DNA from: Burkholderia aenigmatica
Lineage (GTDB): Bacteria; Pseudomonadota; Gammaproteobacteria; Burkholderiales; Burkholderiaceae
Assembly (NCBI RefSeq): GCF_902499175.1
Contig: NZ_CABVQC010000039.1
Coordinates: 20,370 to 84,369, forward strand
Direction: 5' to 3'
DNA length: 64,000 nt
Below, piece by piece: positions 51,233 through 60,488 of the stretch. Both the position numbers and the translations under genes were made by a program. The notes beneath the pieces were generated by a model. The model was not told the DNA's origin. It saw only the letters and a program-made list of their open reading frames with translations, and did not search any database. Positions within the stretch are counted from its first letter, which is position 1; each line of letters begins with the position of its first letter.

Positions 51233-52150
51233 ATGACCTCCCAACCCATCGAGTTTTCCGCCGTCGACGGCTACGCGCTGCACGGCACGCTGTGGACGCC
51301 GGACGCCGCGCCGCGCGCGCTGGTGCTGATCCATCCGGCGACGGCCGTGCCGGAGCGGCTGTATGCGGGCTTCGCGCGCTTCCTGACCGAACGCGGCTTC
51401 GCGGCGCTCACCTACAACTATCGCGGCATCGGCGCGTCGCGGCCCGCGCGCCTGGGCGCGCTGCAGGCCCGCATGCGCGACTGGATGGAGCTCGACGTGG
51501 GCGCCGCGACCGCGTGGGCACGGCAGGCATACGAAGGCTTGCCGCTGCTGGCGGTCGGGCATAGCGTCGGCGGGCATGCGATCGGGCTGTCCGCCGCGAC
51601 GCCGCACCTGCGCGCGGCCGTGCTGGTCGCCGCGCATGCGGGCAGCACGCGACTGATCACGCAGGCGGCCGAACGCCTGAAGGTGCGGCTGATCCTGCGC
51701 GTGCTCGGCCCGTTGATGTCCGCGCTGCTCGGCTACGTGCCCGGCAAGCGGCTCGGGCTCGGCGAGGACATGCCGGCCGGCGTGTTCCGCGAATGGAGCC
51801 GCTGGACGACGCTGCCGCATTATTTCTTCGACGATCCGACGCTCGGCGCGGCCGAGCGTTACGCGAAACAGCAGTTGCCGATCCTCGCGCTCGGCTTCGA
51901 CGACGATCCGTGGGCGAACCCAACGGCCATCGGGCTGCTGGTAAGCTACCTGACCCGCGCGGCGGTCGAACGCCGCCAGATCGATCCGCACGCGGCGGGC
52001 AGCGGCCCGGTCGGGCACATGGGCTTCTTCCGAAGCCGCCCCGGCACCGTGCTGTGGCCCGACGTGGCCGACTGGCTCGCGCAGGCACTCGACACGCCGC
52101 GAACCGCGGGCCGTCCCTCCCTTTCCATTGCAGCCGGGAACCCAGCTTGA
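51233..52150 (+). CDS. Alpha/beta hydrolase
   Basis: 305-aa alpha/beta-hydrolase-fold protein without signal peptide. Nucleophile elbow GHSVGG (Ser in LLAVGHSVGGHAIGLS, ~110-125), oxyanion region LVLIHPATAVPERLY, YNYRGIGASRPA and a late PVGHMGFFR with the candidate catalytic His. GAGG sits near its start. Likely an esterase or lipase-like enzyme (YheT/BAAT-like arrangement), substrate unknown. It is co-transcribed with an overlapping marR gene and preceded by two operator repeats. Confidence 0.85.
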   Translation: MTSQPIEFSAVDGYALHGTLWTPDAAPRALVLIHPATAVPERLYAGFARFLTERGFAALTYNYRGIGASRPARLGALQARMRDWMELDVGAATAWARQAYEGLPLLAVGHSVGGHAIGLSAATPHLRAAVLVAAHAGSTRLITQAAERLKVRLILRVLGPLMSALLGYVPGKRLGLGEDMPAGVFREWSRWTTLPHYFFDDPTLGAAERYAKQQLPILALGFDDDPWANPTAIGLLVSYLTRAAVERRQIDPHAAGSGPVGHMGFFRSRPGTVLWPDVADWLAQALDTPRTAGRPSLSIAAGNPA

Positions 52151-52578
52151 GCGAAGACCGACGACTGTTTTTCATGTTGAACATCGGCCAGCGGCGCGTG
52201 CAGCGCTGGATCGACCGCAAGGCGGAGACCGAGACGCGCGCGAGCGCCGCGCAGGCCGGCGCGTTGTTCTGTCTCGCGAAGCAGGATGGCGCGCTGATCG
52301 GCGAAGTCGGCGCCGCGCTGCAGCTTGCGCCGTCCGCGATGACGGGGCTCGCCGACCGGATGGCGAAAGCCGGCCTCATTACGCGTCATGCCGATTCGGA
52401 CGACGGCCGCGCAACACGTTTGTACCTGACCGACGAAGGCCACGCGGCGCTCAAGCGTGCACGCGTGCTGCTGCGCGAACTCAACGGCAAGCTGTGCGAC
52501 GGGTTTTCCGACGACGAACTCGACGTCGTCGCGCGCTGGTTGCACACGCTGCAGGAGCGGTTTCCGGCGGAACGCTGA
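52147..52578 (+). CDS. MarR family transcriptional regulator
   Basis: 143-aa winged-helix regulator. The start is probably TTG 52147, which overlaps the hydrolase stop (TTGA); ATG 52174 is the alternative. MarR features: AAQAGALFCLAKQDGALIGE, LQLAPSAMTGLADRMAKAGL (recognition helix) and the wing HADSDDGRATRLYLTDEGHA. The coupled hydrolase gene and the two inverted repeats before it suggest autorepression relieved by a phenolic or ester ligand. Confidence 0.9.
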   Translation: MSEDRRLFFMLNIGQRRVQRWIDRKAETETRASAAQAGALFCLAKQDGALIGEVGAALQLAPSAMTGLADRMAKAGLITRHADSDDGRATRLYLTDEGHAALKRARVLLRELNGKLCDGFSDDELDVVARWLHTLQERFPAER

Positions 52579-52632
52579 GCGGCAGCGCGGCACCGTCGAT
52601 CCGTTGACGGCGCGCGCGCTGTGCCCCGCGCA

Positions 52633-53661
52633 TCAATGCATGTCGGTCAGCACGATGCGCCCGTCGACCTTGCCTTCGCGCAGCTTCGCGAGCACGTCGT
52701 TGATGTTGCCGAGCCGGTCGCGGTGGATATGCGCGCGCACCAGGCCGTCGGCGGCGAAATCGAGCGATTCCTGCAAGTCGCGCCGCGTTCCGACGATCGA
52801 CCCGCGCACGGTGATGCCGTTCAGCACCGTCGAAAAGATCGGCAACGGGAAATCGCCGGGCGGCAAGCCGTTGAGCGCCACCGTGCCGCCACGCCGCACC
52901 ATCCCGAGTGCCTGCGCGAACGCGCTGCGCGACACGGCCGTGACGAGCACGCCATGCGCACCGCCGATCTCCTTCTGGATCACCTTGGCCGGATCGTCGA
53001 TCGACGCGTCGATCGTCAGTTCCGCGCCGAGCTGCCGCGCCAGCGCGAGCTTGTCGGGTGAAATGTCGATGGCCACCACGTGCAGACCCATCGCACGCGC
53101 ATACTGCACGGCCACGTGCCCGAGGCCGCCGATGCCGGAGATCGCGAGCCACTGGCCCGGGCGCGTATCGGTGACGCGAATGCCCTTGTAGACGGTAACA
53201 CCCGCGCACAGGATCGGCGCGATCTCGTCGAACGCAACCTGAGCGGGTAAATGACCGACGTAATCGGGATCGGCCAGCACGTATTCCGCGTAGCTGCCGT
53301 TCACCGAATATCCGGTGTTCTGCTGGCCGTGGCACAACGTCTCCCAGCCCGTGTGGCAGTACTCGCAATGGCCGCAGGCCGTGTACAGCCATGGCACGCC
53401 CACGCGATCGCCTTCGCGCACGTGCGTGACGCCCGCACCGACCGCTGCGACGATGCCCACGCCTTCATGGCCCGGAATGAACGGCAACGACGGCTTGACC
53501 GGCCAGTCGCCGTCGGCTGCGTGCAGGTCGGTATGGCAGACGCCCGATGCCTTGATGTTGACGAGGATCTGGCCGGGCCCCGGCGTCGGCACGGGCACCT
53601 CCTCGATGCGCAGCGGTTCGCCGAACGCGTGCACGACGGCCGCTTTCATGGTTTGGGACAT
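52633..53661 (-). CDS. adhP: Zinc-dependent alcohol dehydrogenase (AdhP-type)
   Basis: 342-aa medium-chain dehydrogenase. ATG 53661 has AGGAG nine bases upstream. Catalytic zinc: C42 (GVCHTDLH), H65-E66 (GHEGVGIVAAVG) and a later Cys (APILCAGVTVYKG); structural zinc C96, C99, C102, C110. NAD-binding GIGGLGHVAVQYARAMGLHV. The full-length match is to bacterial AdhP/propanol-preferring dehydrogenases, interconverting ethanol and acetaldehyde. Upstream an FNR-type site and -10 box are spaced for anaerobic activation, fitting a fermentative or low-oxygen role. Confidence 0.93.
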   Translation of the reverse strand: MSQTMKAAVVHAFGEPLRIEEVPVPTPGPGQILVNIKASGVCHTDLHAADGDWPVKPSLPFIPGHEGVGIVAAVGAGVTHVREGDRVGVPWLYTACGHCEYCHTGWETLCHGQQNTGYSVNGSYAEYVLADPDYVGHLPAQVAFDEIAPILCAGVTVYKGIRVTDTRPGQWLAISGIGGLGHVAVQYARAMGLHVVAIDISPDKLALARQLGAELTIDASIDDPAKVIQKEIGGAHGVLVTAVSRSAFAQALGMVRRGGTVALNGLPPGDFPLPIFSTVLNGITVRGSIVGTRRDLQESLDFAADGLVRAHIHRDRLGNINDVLAKLREGKVDGRIVLTDMH

Positions 53662-53692
53662 GTGTCGCTCCTGGCTGGTCGGTGAGCGATCC

Positions 53693-53733
53693 AGTATCCG
53701 GTTTCGGATTCGAACGACGTTGATGCGCGTCAA
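53693..53733 (-). promoter_or_regulatory. FNR/ANR-type class II promoter of adhP
   Basis: TTGAT-GCGC-GTCAA (53720-53733) matches the FNR/ANR box TTGAT-N4-ATCAA at 9 of 10 positions. On the minus strand GATACT (53698-53693) forms a -10 box. The start point this implies (~53685) puts the box centre at about -41.5, the classic class II FNR position. The adhP ATG follows ~25 bases later. Confidence 0.65.
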
Positions 53734-54058
53734 TGCGCGGGACAATGCGCGGCGATGCCCGCTGCTTCAAGGCGTCGCACCGGGGCGCTCCGCAGGATTC
53801 ACTGGACCCTGATCCGATGGCGGATGTCCATGCCCGCGTCATCGATCGGCGTGCGGCTGTTTCCCGGCGGGCCGCGCCGACGGATCCCGAATGGGGCGCC
53901 ACGAACCCGGCCGGCGCACGAGCAACACGGCGACACACGCACCGCATCGCCCCGTTCAAGCGATCGTTCCGAACATCGCGCAGCCGATTTCCGCTCCCGC
54001 CGTCATTTCACCCATCCGACAGAAACCCGACAGGATCCTGCCATCCGGCTTGGAATTT

Positions 54059-54081
54059 GAAATGATATAACATATCATTTC
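54059..54081 (+). promoter_or_regulatory. Zur box upstream of a TonB-dependent receptor
   Basis: 23-bp palindrome: GAAATGATAT (54059-54068), AAC, ATATCATTTC (54072-54081), perfect 10-bp arms. It is nearly identical to the enterobacterial Zur box as I remember it (GAAATGTTATA-n-TATAACATTTC). It lies 160 bases before the receptor ATG in a 579-base gap with no other gene on that strand, so zinc-limited induction of the receptor is expected. The rest of the gap (53740-54058) shows nothing else I can name. Confidence 0.75.
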
Positions 54082-54240
54082 GGGTACTCGTCCGCCTGAG
54101 ACGGTTCCACCGTGGGTGGCCGAGCCTCGCCGAGCCATGTTCCAACGGGTCACTGCGCGCCAAAGACGCAACAATATATCGTATCCAGCCGTGACCTGCA
54201 TCGCTCGTTATCCGATCCGACTCCAACCGATTCACCGACC

Positions 54241-56319
54241 ATGCGCGACCTCCCTCGTCTACCGCTCCGCCCGCTCTCGTCCCTTTCGCTGCTGCTGTTC
54301 GCCGCCGTCGCACACGCGCAGACCGCTACGCCCGCCGTCTCCGGCACGCCGCCGACCACCCCGCTCGCACCGATCTTCGTGACCGCGAACCCGCTCGGCG
54401 ACAGCGACCTGATCGCGCCGACCGTCCAGCTTTCCGGCGATGCGCTGACGCGCCGCCAGGCCGATTCGCTCGGCGAGACGCTCAACGGGCTGCCCGGCGT
54501 GTCGACCACCACCTACGGGCCGATGGTCGGCCGCCCGATCATCCGCGGGATGGACGGCGACCGGATCCGGTTGCTGCAGAACGGCGTCGCGGCCTACGAC
54601 GCGTCGTCGCTGTCGTACGACCATGCTGTGCCGCAGGATCCGCTGTCGATCGAGCGTGTCGAGATCGTGCGTGGCCCGGCCGCGCTGCTGTACGGCGGCA
54701 ACGCGGTGGGCGGTGTCGTCAACACCATCGACAACCGGATTCCGCGCGAAGCGATCCAAGGCGTGACGGGTGCGCTCGACGCGCGCTATGGCGGGGCGAA
54801 CTCGGTGCGCGCGGGTGCCGCGCAGGTCGAGGGCGGCAACGGCCGCTTCGCGTTCCACGTCGACGCATTCGACCGCGAAACGAGCAAGCTGCGGATTCCC
54901 GGCTACGCGCGCAGCAGCGCGCAGCGCGCGATCGACGGCCCCGACACGCCGCAACCGGAAGGCAACGTGCCGAACAGCGACGGCCGCGTGCACGGCGGCG
55001 CGGTCGGCGCGTCGTACACGTGGGCGGACGGCTTCGCGGGCCTGTCCTACAGCGGCTACGAATCGAACTACGGCTCCGTCGCGGAAAGCGACGTGCGGCT
55101 GCGGATGCGCCAGGAGCGCCTCGCGCTCGCATCCGAGGTGCGCAACCTGAGCGGGCCGTTCACGAAACTGAAATTCGACTTCGCGTACACCGACTATCGC
55201 CACAAGGAAGTCGACAACGGCGAGACCGCGACCACCTTCCGCAATCGCGGCTACGAGGCGCGCATCGAGGCAACGCATCGCAAGGTCGGCCCGTTCGAAG
55301 GCGCGATCGGCGTGCAGTTCGGCCAGAACACGTTCTCCGCGCTGGGCGACGAGATGCTCGTGCCGTCCACGCGCACGAACAGCGTCGCGTTGTTCGGCCT
55401 CGAGGAATGGCAGGTCGTCCCGGCACTCAAGCTGAGCCTCGGCGGACGCTTCGAACACGTGAAGGTCGATCCCGATCCGGCCGGCGTCGAGAAATTCGCC
55501 GGGGCACAGCCGCGCGAATTCAACGCGGGCAGCCTGTCGGCCGGCGCGCTGTTCTCGCTGACGCCCGTGTGGTCGGTGGCGGCCAACGTCGCGTACACCG
55601 AACGCGCACCGACCTTCTACGAGCTGTATTCGAACGGCCCGCACGATGCGACCGGCCAGTTCCTGATCGGCAACCCGAACGCGTCGAAGGAAAAAGCGGT
55701 GTCGACCGACCTGTCGCTGCGCTACGCGAGCGGCCCGAACCGCGGCAGCGTCGGCGTCTTCTACAACCGCTTCTCGAACTACCTTGCCGAGTACAACACG
55801 GGCCGTGTCGTCGACGACGACGGCGAACCCGTCGCGCCCGGTACCGACGGCTCGCTCAACGAAGCGATCTATCGCGGCGTGCGCGCCGAGTTCTACGGCA
55901 TCGAGCTAGACGGCAAGTGGCGCGCGTTCGCACGGCGCGGCCATACGGTCGACCTGGAACTGACGGCCGACTACACGCACGCGCGCAACGTCGATACGGG
56001 CCAGCCGCTGCCGCGCATCGCGCCGCTGCGGGCGACGCTCGCGGCCGACTACGGCTACGGCCCGTTCGGCGCGCGCGCGCAGGTCACGCATGCGTGGTCG
56101 CAGCACCGCGTACCCGGCAACGACTTTTCAACGGACGGCTACACGTCGCTCGGCGTGATGCTGACCTACAAGTTCCGCGTCGGTGCGACGCACTGGCTCG
56201 CGTACCTGCGTGGCGACAACCTGACGAACCAGGAAATCCGCTACGCGACCTCGGTCGTGCGCGGCTTCGCGCCGGAAGGCGGCCGCAGCGTGATGGCCGG
56301 GTTGCGCACCACGTTCTGA
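54241..56319 (+). CDS. TonB-dependent outer-membrane receptor, probable zinc receptor (ZnuD-like)
   Basis: 692-aa outer-membrane receptor. Signal peptide to A26 (RPLSSLSLLLFAAVAHA), plug domain with TonB-box-like start (PIFVTANPLGDSDL), GLPGVSTTTYGPMVGRPIIR and IERVEIVRGPAALLYGGNAV, then a 22-strand barrel ending GGRSVMAGLRTTF (terminal Phe). Its size is near that of Neisseria ZnuD, and conserved pieces such as PIIRGMDGDRIRLLQNG and YTERAPTFYELYSNGPH fit that group. With the Zur box upstream, zinc (or a zinc complex) is the likely cargo. No znuABC genes nearby. The tonB-exbBD genes at 62.4-64 kb could energise it. Confidence 0.88.
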   Translation: MRDLPRLPLRPLSSLSLLLFAAVAHAQTATPAVSGTPPTTPLAPIFVTANPLGDSDLIAPTVQLSGDALTRRQADSLGETLNGLPGVSTTTYGPMVGRPIIRGMDGDRIRLLQNGVAAYDASSLSYDHAVPQDPLSIERVEIVRGPAALLYGGNAVGGVVNTIDNRIPREAIQGVTGALDARYGGANSVRAGAAQVEGGNGRFAFHVDAFDRETSKLRIPGYARSSAQRAIDGPDTPQPEGNVPNSDGRVHGGAVGASYTWADGFAGLSYSGYESNYGSVAESDVRLRMRQERLALASEVRNLSGPFTKLKFDFAYTDYRHKEVDNGETATTFRNRGYEARIEATHRKVGPFEGAIGVQFGQNTFSALGDEMLVPSTRTNSVALFGLEEWQVVPALKLSLGGRFEHVKVDPDPAGVEKFAGAQPREFNAGSLSAGALFSLTPVWSVAANVAYTERAPTFYELYSNGPHDATGQFLIGNPNASKEKAVSTDLSLRYASGPNRGSVGVFYNRFSNYLAEYNTGRVVDDDGEPVAPGTDGSLNEAIYRGVRAEFYGIELDGKWRAFARRGHTVDLELTADYTHARNVDTGQPLPRIAPLRATLAADYGYGPFGARAQVTHAWSQHRVPGNDFSTDGYTSLGVMLTYKFRVGATHWLAYLRGDNLTNQEIRYATSVVRGFAPEGGRSVMAGLRTTF

Positions 56320-56421
56320 TCCGCTCATGGTCCGCGGCGCCCGCCGCGGGCCTTGCTCCGGCGACGCCCATCTCGCCGCGAGTTTCCGTTTATCGGCCAT
56401 TACTGCCTATCGCGCAGCGCA

Positions 56422-56536
56422 GGTTCTGTCGCAATAAGGCTGGATAGTCGAGTAAGAAGTGCGATGTCGATGCGCTGATTCTCGAACATGACCCTCCCCG
56501 CACTATCCCTGATCGGCCGCTTATTGCGACAGAACC
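56422..56536. mobile_element. 115-bp inverted-repeat element (MITE-like or deleted IS6-type remnant)
   Basis: GGTTCTGTCGCAATAAG (56422-56438) and its exact reverse complement CTTATTGCGACAGAACC (56520-56536) bound an 81-bp centre. The ends recall IS6-family termini (GG-TCTGTTGCAAA type). No transposase fits inside, so it is a non-autonomous derivative or a deletion remnant. Flanking 8-mers (GCAGCGCA / AACATGCC) are not duplicated, so the target duplication is lost or absent. It lies between the convergent receptor and ABC ATPase genes. A GC-rich hairpin (56332-56349) nearer the receptor could be its terminator. Confidence 0.6.
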
Positions 56537-56582
56537 AACATGCCTGCCCGGAGCGTCCTGGTGGGTTCCGGGCCATACTTTT

Positions 56583-58202
56583 CTACGGCATGTGTACCAT
56601 CCGTGATCCGGTACGGTCACTCGAATCGACGAGCGTTCGCGTATAGGCATGACGCGGCGCCTCCAGCACCGCCTGCGTCTCCCCGGTCTCGACGATCTTT
56701 CCGCCATGCATCACGACGAGCCGGTGCGACACCGCACGCAGCACGTCGATGTCGTGGCTGATGAACACGTAGCTGAGCCGATGCCGCCGTTGCAATGTCG
56801 CCAGCAATTCGAGAATCTGCCTCTGGATCGACACATCGAGCGCGCTCGTCGGTTCGTCGAGGACGAGGATGCGCGGATCGACCGCGAGCGCGCGTGCGAT
56901 TGCAATGCGTTGTCGTTGCCCGCCGGAGAATGTCGCCGGATGGCGCGAGGCCGCGTCGGCCGGCAAGCCGGTTTCCGCGAGCAGCGCCGCCACACGTGCA
57001 CGCCGCGCGTCGGGCGGCATGTGCGAATGATGCAGCGCGAGCCCTTCATCGACGATCTCGCCTACGCGCAGGCGCGGCGCAAGCGAACCGAATGGATCCT
57101 GGAACACCATCTGCACGTGCGCGGCGTGTTCGCGCCGCGTCGCCGCCTTGCCTGCGCTTTCGAGCGCCGCGTAACGGATCGCGCCGGCCGACGGCGCGAC
57201 GAGCCCGACGAGCGCGGCGGCCAGCGTCGATTTTCCGCAGCCCGATTCCCCGAGCACGCCGAGCGTCTCGCCTTCTCGCAGTTGCAGGTCGATGCCTTGC
57301 AGCACGGCGGGCGTTTCGCTGCGAAACAAGCCGCGCCAGCCGCGTGCGCGCGTGCGGTATCCGGCGTGCAGCGCGCGCACGTCGAGCACGCGCGGCGCAT
57401 CGGCGGCCAGCGGTGCGATCGTACGGCGCGGTGCGCTGTCGAACAGCTTACGCGTGTACGCATGCCGCTGCGCCACGAATAGCGCGTCGGTCGCGCCCTG
57501 CTCCACGATCTCACCGTGCTGCATCACGGCGACGCGATGCGCGAAGCGGCGCACCAGATGCAGATCGTGGGTGATGAGCAGAATGGCGAGGCCGTGCCCG
57601 TCCGCGTTGGCTTCCTGGAGTTCGATGAGCAGATCGACGATCTGCCGGCGCACGGTGACATCGAGCGCCGTGGTGGGCTCGTCGGCGACCAGCAGACGCG
57701 GGTTGCCCGCGAGCGCCATCGCGATCATCGCGCGTTGCCGCTGGCCACCCGACAACTGGTGCGGATAGGCATCGACCCTGCGTTCGGGTTCGACGATACC
57801 CATGCGCCGCAACAGCGCGATCGCCTGCTCGCGTGCCGCCCCGCCCCGCAGCCCCGCGTGCAGACGCAGGCTTTCACCAATCTGCCGCCCGATGGTCTTG
57901 AGCGGATTGAGCGCAGTCATCGGATCCTGGAACACCATTGCGATGTCGCGACCGCGTATCGCGCGCCATTGCGCTTCGCTTTTGTCGAGAAGTTCCTCGC
58001 CCGCGAGCCGCACGCTGCCGCTCACGCGCGCGGCGTCGGCCAGCCCGAGCAGCGCGAGCGCGGTCAGACTCTTGCCCGATCCCGATTCGCCAACGAGCGC
58101 GACGCGTTCGCCGCGCCCGATTGTCAGATCGAGCCCGTGCACGATCGTCCGCGCGCCGATCAGGATGTTCAGGTCTTCGACTTCCAGTACGGGCATCGTC
58201 AT
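56583..58202 (-). CDS. yejF: Dual-ATPase subunit of oligopeptide/microcin-type ABC importer (YejF-like)
   Basis: 539-aa protein with two complete ABC cassettes. First: Walker A GESGSGKS (39-46), LSGGQRQRAMIAMA, LLVADEPTTALDV. Second: GESGCGKS, FSGGQRQRIAIARALAVDPR, ILVLDEPTSALDV. The fused DppD-DppF arrangement and length are those of E. coli YejF. The start overlaps the upstream permease stop (ATGA, 58199-58202). Last gene of the operon; drives uptake of peptides, or microcin C-like or siderophore-like compounds, from the periplasm. Confidence 0.92.
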   Translation of the reverse strand: MTMPVLEVEDLNILIGARTIVHGLDLTIGRGERVALVGESGSGKSLTALALLGLADAARVSGSVRLAGEELLDKSEAQWRAIRGRDIAMVFQDPMTALNPLKTIGRQIGESLRLHAGLRGGAAREQAIALLRRMGIVEPERRVDAYPHQLSGGQRQRAMIAMALAGNPRLLVADEPTTALDVTVRRQIVDLLIELQEANADGHGLAILLITHDLHLVRRFAHRVAVMQHGEIVEQGATDALFVAQRHAYTRKLFDSAPRRTIAPLAADAPRVLDVRALHAGYRTRARGWRGLFRSETPAVLQGIDLQLREGETLGVLGESGCGKSTLAAALVGLVAPSAGAIRYAALESAGKAATRREHAAHVQMVFQDPFGSLAPRLRVGEIVDEGLALHHSHMPPDARRARVAALLAETGLPADAASRHPATFSGGQRQRIAIARALAVDPRILVLDEPTSALDVSIQRQILELLATLQRRHRLSYVFISHDIDVLRAVSHRLVVMHGGKIVETGETQAVLEAPRHAYTRTLVDSSDRTGSRMVHMP

Positions 58203-59419
58203 CGGGTGGCTCCTGCGGTGCGGGTTTTGCCGGCGTGGGGGTTGGCATCGTCGGCGTCTGCACCGTCAGCGGCGCGGTTGCGGTCAGTCGCGAACGATTC
58301 GCGCAATGCATCGCCGATGAACGTGAGCAGCAGCAGTGTGACCACCAGCGCCGCGATGGCTGTCGCCGAAATCCACCATGCCGATAGATGGCCCCTGCCT
58401 TCTGCCAGCAACTCGCCGAGGCTCGGCGCGGGCGGCGGCACGCCGAGCCCGAGAAAATCGAGGCTCGCGAGCGACACGATCGCCGCGCTCATCCGAAACG
58501 GCAGCCAAGTGATGACGGGCGTAAGACTGTTCGGCAGGATGTGCCGCCACATGATCTGGCGATCGGACAGCCCGAGCGTGCGCGCGGCGCGCACGTATTC
58601 GAGCGAGCGCTTTTGCAGGAATTCGCCGCGCATGTAATCGGACAGCGTGACCCATCCGAACGAGGCGAGCAGCACGAACAGCAGCACGAGGCTCGGCTCG
58701 AAAATCGACGACAGGATGATCAGCAGATAGAGATCGGGCAACGCGGTCCATACCTCGGTCACGCGCTGGCCGAGCAGGTCGACGAGGCCCGCGTAATAGC
58801 CCTGGAGCGCGCCCGCGAGCACGCCGATGAGCGCGCCTGTCAGCGTCAGCGCAAGCGCGAACAGGACCGAACTGCGAAAGCCATAGAGAACGCGCGCGAA
58901 CACGTCGCGACCGTATGCGTCGGTGCCGAGCCAGTTCTGCGCCGAAGGCGGCGCCGGAAATGGCTGCGCCGCGTGATAGTTAACGGTGTCGTAGCGATAC
59001 GGATCGGGTGCGTAGAGCGCGAAATTGCCGTCGCGCGAAAACTGCTCGCGGATGAACGGGTCGAGATAGTCGGCTTCGGTGGGCAGTGCGCCGCCGAAGT
59101 CGCTATCGGCGTACGTGTGCAGCGCCGGGAACAGCCACTGGCCGTGATAGCGCGCGACGAGCGGCCGATCGTTGGCGATCATGCCCGCAAGCAGGCTCGC
59201 GACAAACAGCACCGCGAACACGACTAGGCTCGCGAAGCCGAGCCGTTGACGGCGCAAGCGCCGCCACCATGCGAACGCGCGCGCGAATTTCGCCGCGTCG
59301 CGGTGTGACGCAATGGCGCGCGAAGGCAGCACGAATGCGGCCCCCGTTGGCGTGTCGGAAACGGTATCGGCGTAGTCCGCCTGCTTCGAATCCGCGTGCG
59401 ATGAGCTGATGACTTCCAT
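58199..59419 (-). CDS. yejE: ABC importer permease (YejE-like)
   Basis: 406-aa inner-membrane permease. ATG 59419 (MEVISSSHADSKQADYADTV). An unusually long cytoplasmic N-terminus (~60 residues) precedes the first span (FASLVVFAVLFVASLLAGMI); a large periplasmic loop with the family motif QNWLGTDAYGRDVFARVLYG follows, then the BPD_transp_1 domain with SLEYVRAARTLGLSDRQIMW as EAA loop. Longer than E. coli YejE mainly at the N-terminus. Followed directly by the ATPase gene, and preceded by the YejB-like gene with a 14-base gap. Confidence 0.92.
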   Translation of the reverse strand: MEVISSSHADSKQADYADTVSDTPTGAAFVLPSRAIASHRDAAKFARAFAWWRRLRRQRLGFASLVVFAVLFVASLLAGMIANDRPLVARYHGQWLFPALHTYADSDFGGALPTEADYLDPFIREQFSRDGNFALYAPDPYRYDTVNYHAAQPFPAPPSAQNWLGTDAYGRDVFARVLYGFRSSVLFALALTLTGALIGVLAGALQGYYAGLVDLLGQRVTEVWTALPDLYLLIILSSIFEPSLVLLFVLLASFGWVTLSDYMRGEFLQKRSLEYVRAARTLGLSDRQIMWRHILPNSLTPVITWLPFRMSAAIVSLASLDFLGLGVPPPAPSLGELLAEGRGHLSAWWISATAIAALVVTLLLLTFIGDALRESFATDRNRAADGADADDANPHAGKTRTAGATR

Positions 59420-59433
59420 GGAGAACTCCGGAT

Positions 59434-60483
59434 TCAGCGGCCGTTGCCGCCGAAGTGAATGCGCGGATCGATCAGCACATACGCGAGATCGCCCGCGAGC
59501 TTCGCGAACAGACTCACGGCCGTAAACACGAACAGCGAACCCAGCACGACCGGATAATCGCGGCCGATGATCGCGTCGTAAGACAGGCGCCCGACGCCGT
59601 CGAGCGAAAACAGCGTCTCGATCAGCAGGCTGCCGCTCACGTACGCGGACACAAACGCCGCTGGAAAACCTGTCGCGATCGGAATCAGCGCGTTGCGCAG
59701 CACGTGTCGCCACACCACCGCGTTGCGCGACACGCCCTTCGCGCGCGCAGTCAACACATACTGGCGCGACAATTCGTCGATGAACGCGTTGCGCGTGAGA
59801 AACGACACGACGGCGAGGCTGCTCGCCACCGACGCCGTGACCGGCAGCACCAGATGCCAGACGCGGTCGAGCACGCGTTGCGCGAGCGGCAGCGCGTCGT
59901 GCCCTTCGGCGCCGAAGCCGCCGAGCGGAAGCACGTGCAGAAAGAGATCGCCGCTCAACAGCATCATCAGCAGTACGCCGAGCACGAAGCCCGGGATCGC
60001 GTATGCGGCGAGCAGCGTGGCGCTCGTCGCGAAGTCGAACGTCGTGCCGCGCCGCAGCGCCTTCGCGATGCCGAGCGGCACTGCGATCAGATACGTGAGC
60101 ACAAGCGTGCAGGTGCCGAGCGTGACCGTCACCGGCAGCTTGCTGACGATCAGCGCCCAGACCGAGCGATGCTGGAAGAACGACTGGCCGAGATCGAAGC
60201 GCGCGTAATGCGTGAGCATGCGCACGTAGCGCGTGAGCGGCGGCACGTCAAAGCCGAACGTGTGGCGGATCGCGGCGACTTGCGCGGGATCGACGCCTTC
60301 GTTGCCGTGATAGCCGCCTGGGCCGGAAGCACCCTCGCCGTGAACCGACGAGCCTTGCAGCCGCGCCATCACCTGCTCGACAGGCCCCCCCGGCACGAAT
60401 TGCATAATGACGAACGTCACCGTCAGCACGCCCAGCAGCGTGGGAATCATGAGCAGCAATCTGCGCCCGATATACGCGAACAT
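59434..60483 (-). CDS. yejB: ABC importer permease (YejB-like)
   Basis: 349-aa inner-membrane permease of the DppB/YejB type. ATG 60483 opens the canonical MFAYIGRRLLLMIPTLLGVL. The periplasmic insert GVDPAQVAAIRHTFGFDVPP and the EAA loop (QYVLTARAKGVSRNAVVWRH) are present, ending RIHFGGNGR. The FDLGQSFFQHRSVWALIVSK motif is typical of YejB. It pairs with the YejE-like subunit. Confidence 0.92.
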   Translation of the reverse strand: MFAYIGRRLLLMIPTLLGVLTVTFVIMQFVPGGPVEQVMARLQGSSVHGEGASGPGGYHGNEGVDPAQVAAIRHTFGFDVPPLTRYVRMLTHYARFDLGQSFFQHRSVWALIVSKLPVTVTLGTCTLVLTYLIAVPLGIAKALRRGTTFDFATSATLLAAYAIPGFVLGVLLMMLLSGDLFLHVLPLGGFGAEGHDALPLAQRVLDRVWHLVLPVTASVASSLAVVSFLTRNAFIDELSRQYVLTARAKGVSRNAVVWRHVLRNALIPIATGFPAAFVSAYVSGSLLIETLFSLDGVGRLSYDAIIGRDYPVVLGSLFVFTAVSLFAKLAGDLAYVLIDPRIHFGGNGR

Positions 60484-60488
60484 GACAC

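Noticed and set aside
56332..56349. GC-rich hairpin after the TonB receptor, considered as an intrinsic terminator
   Set aside because: Stem is good but no U-tract follows; kept only as a remark.
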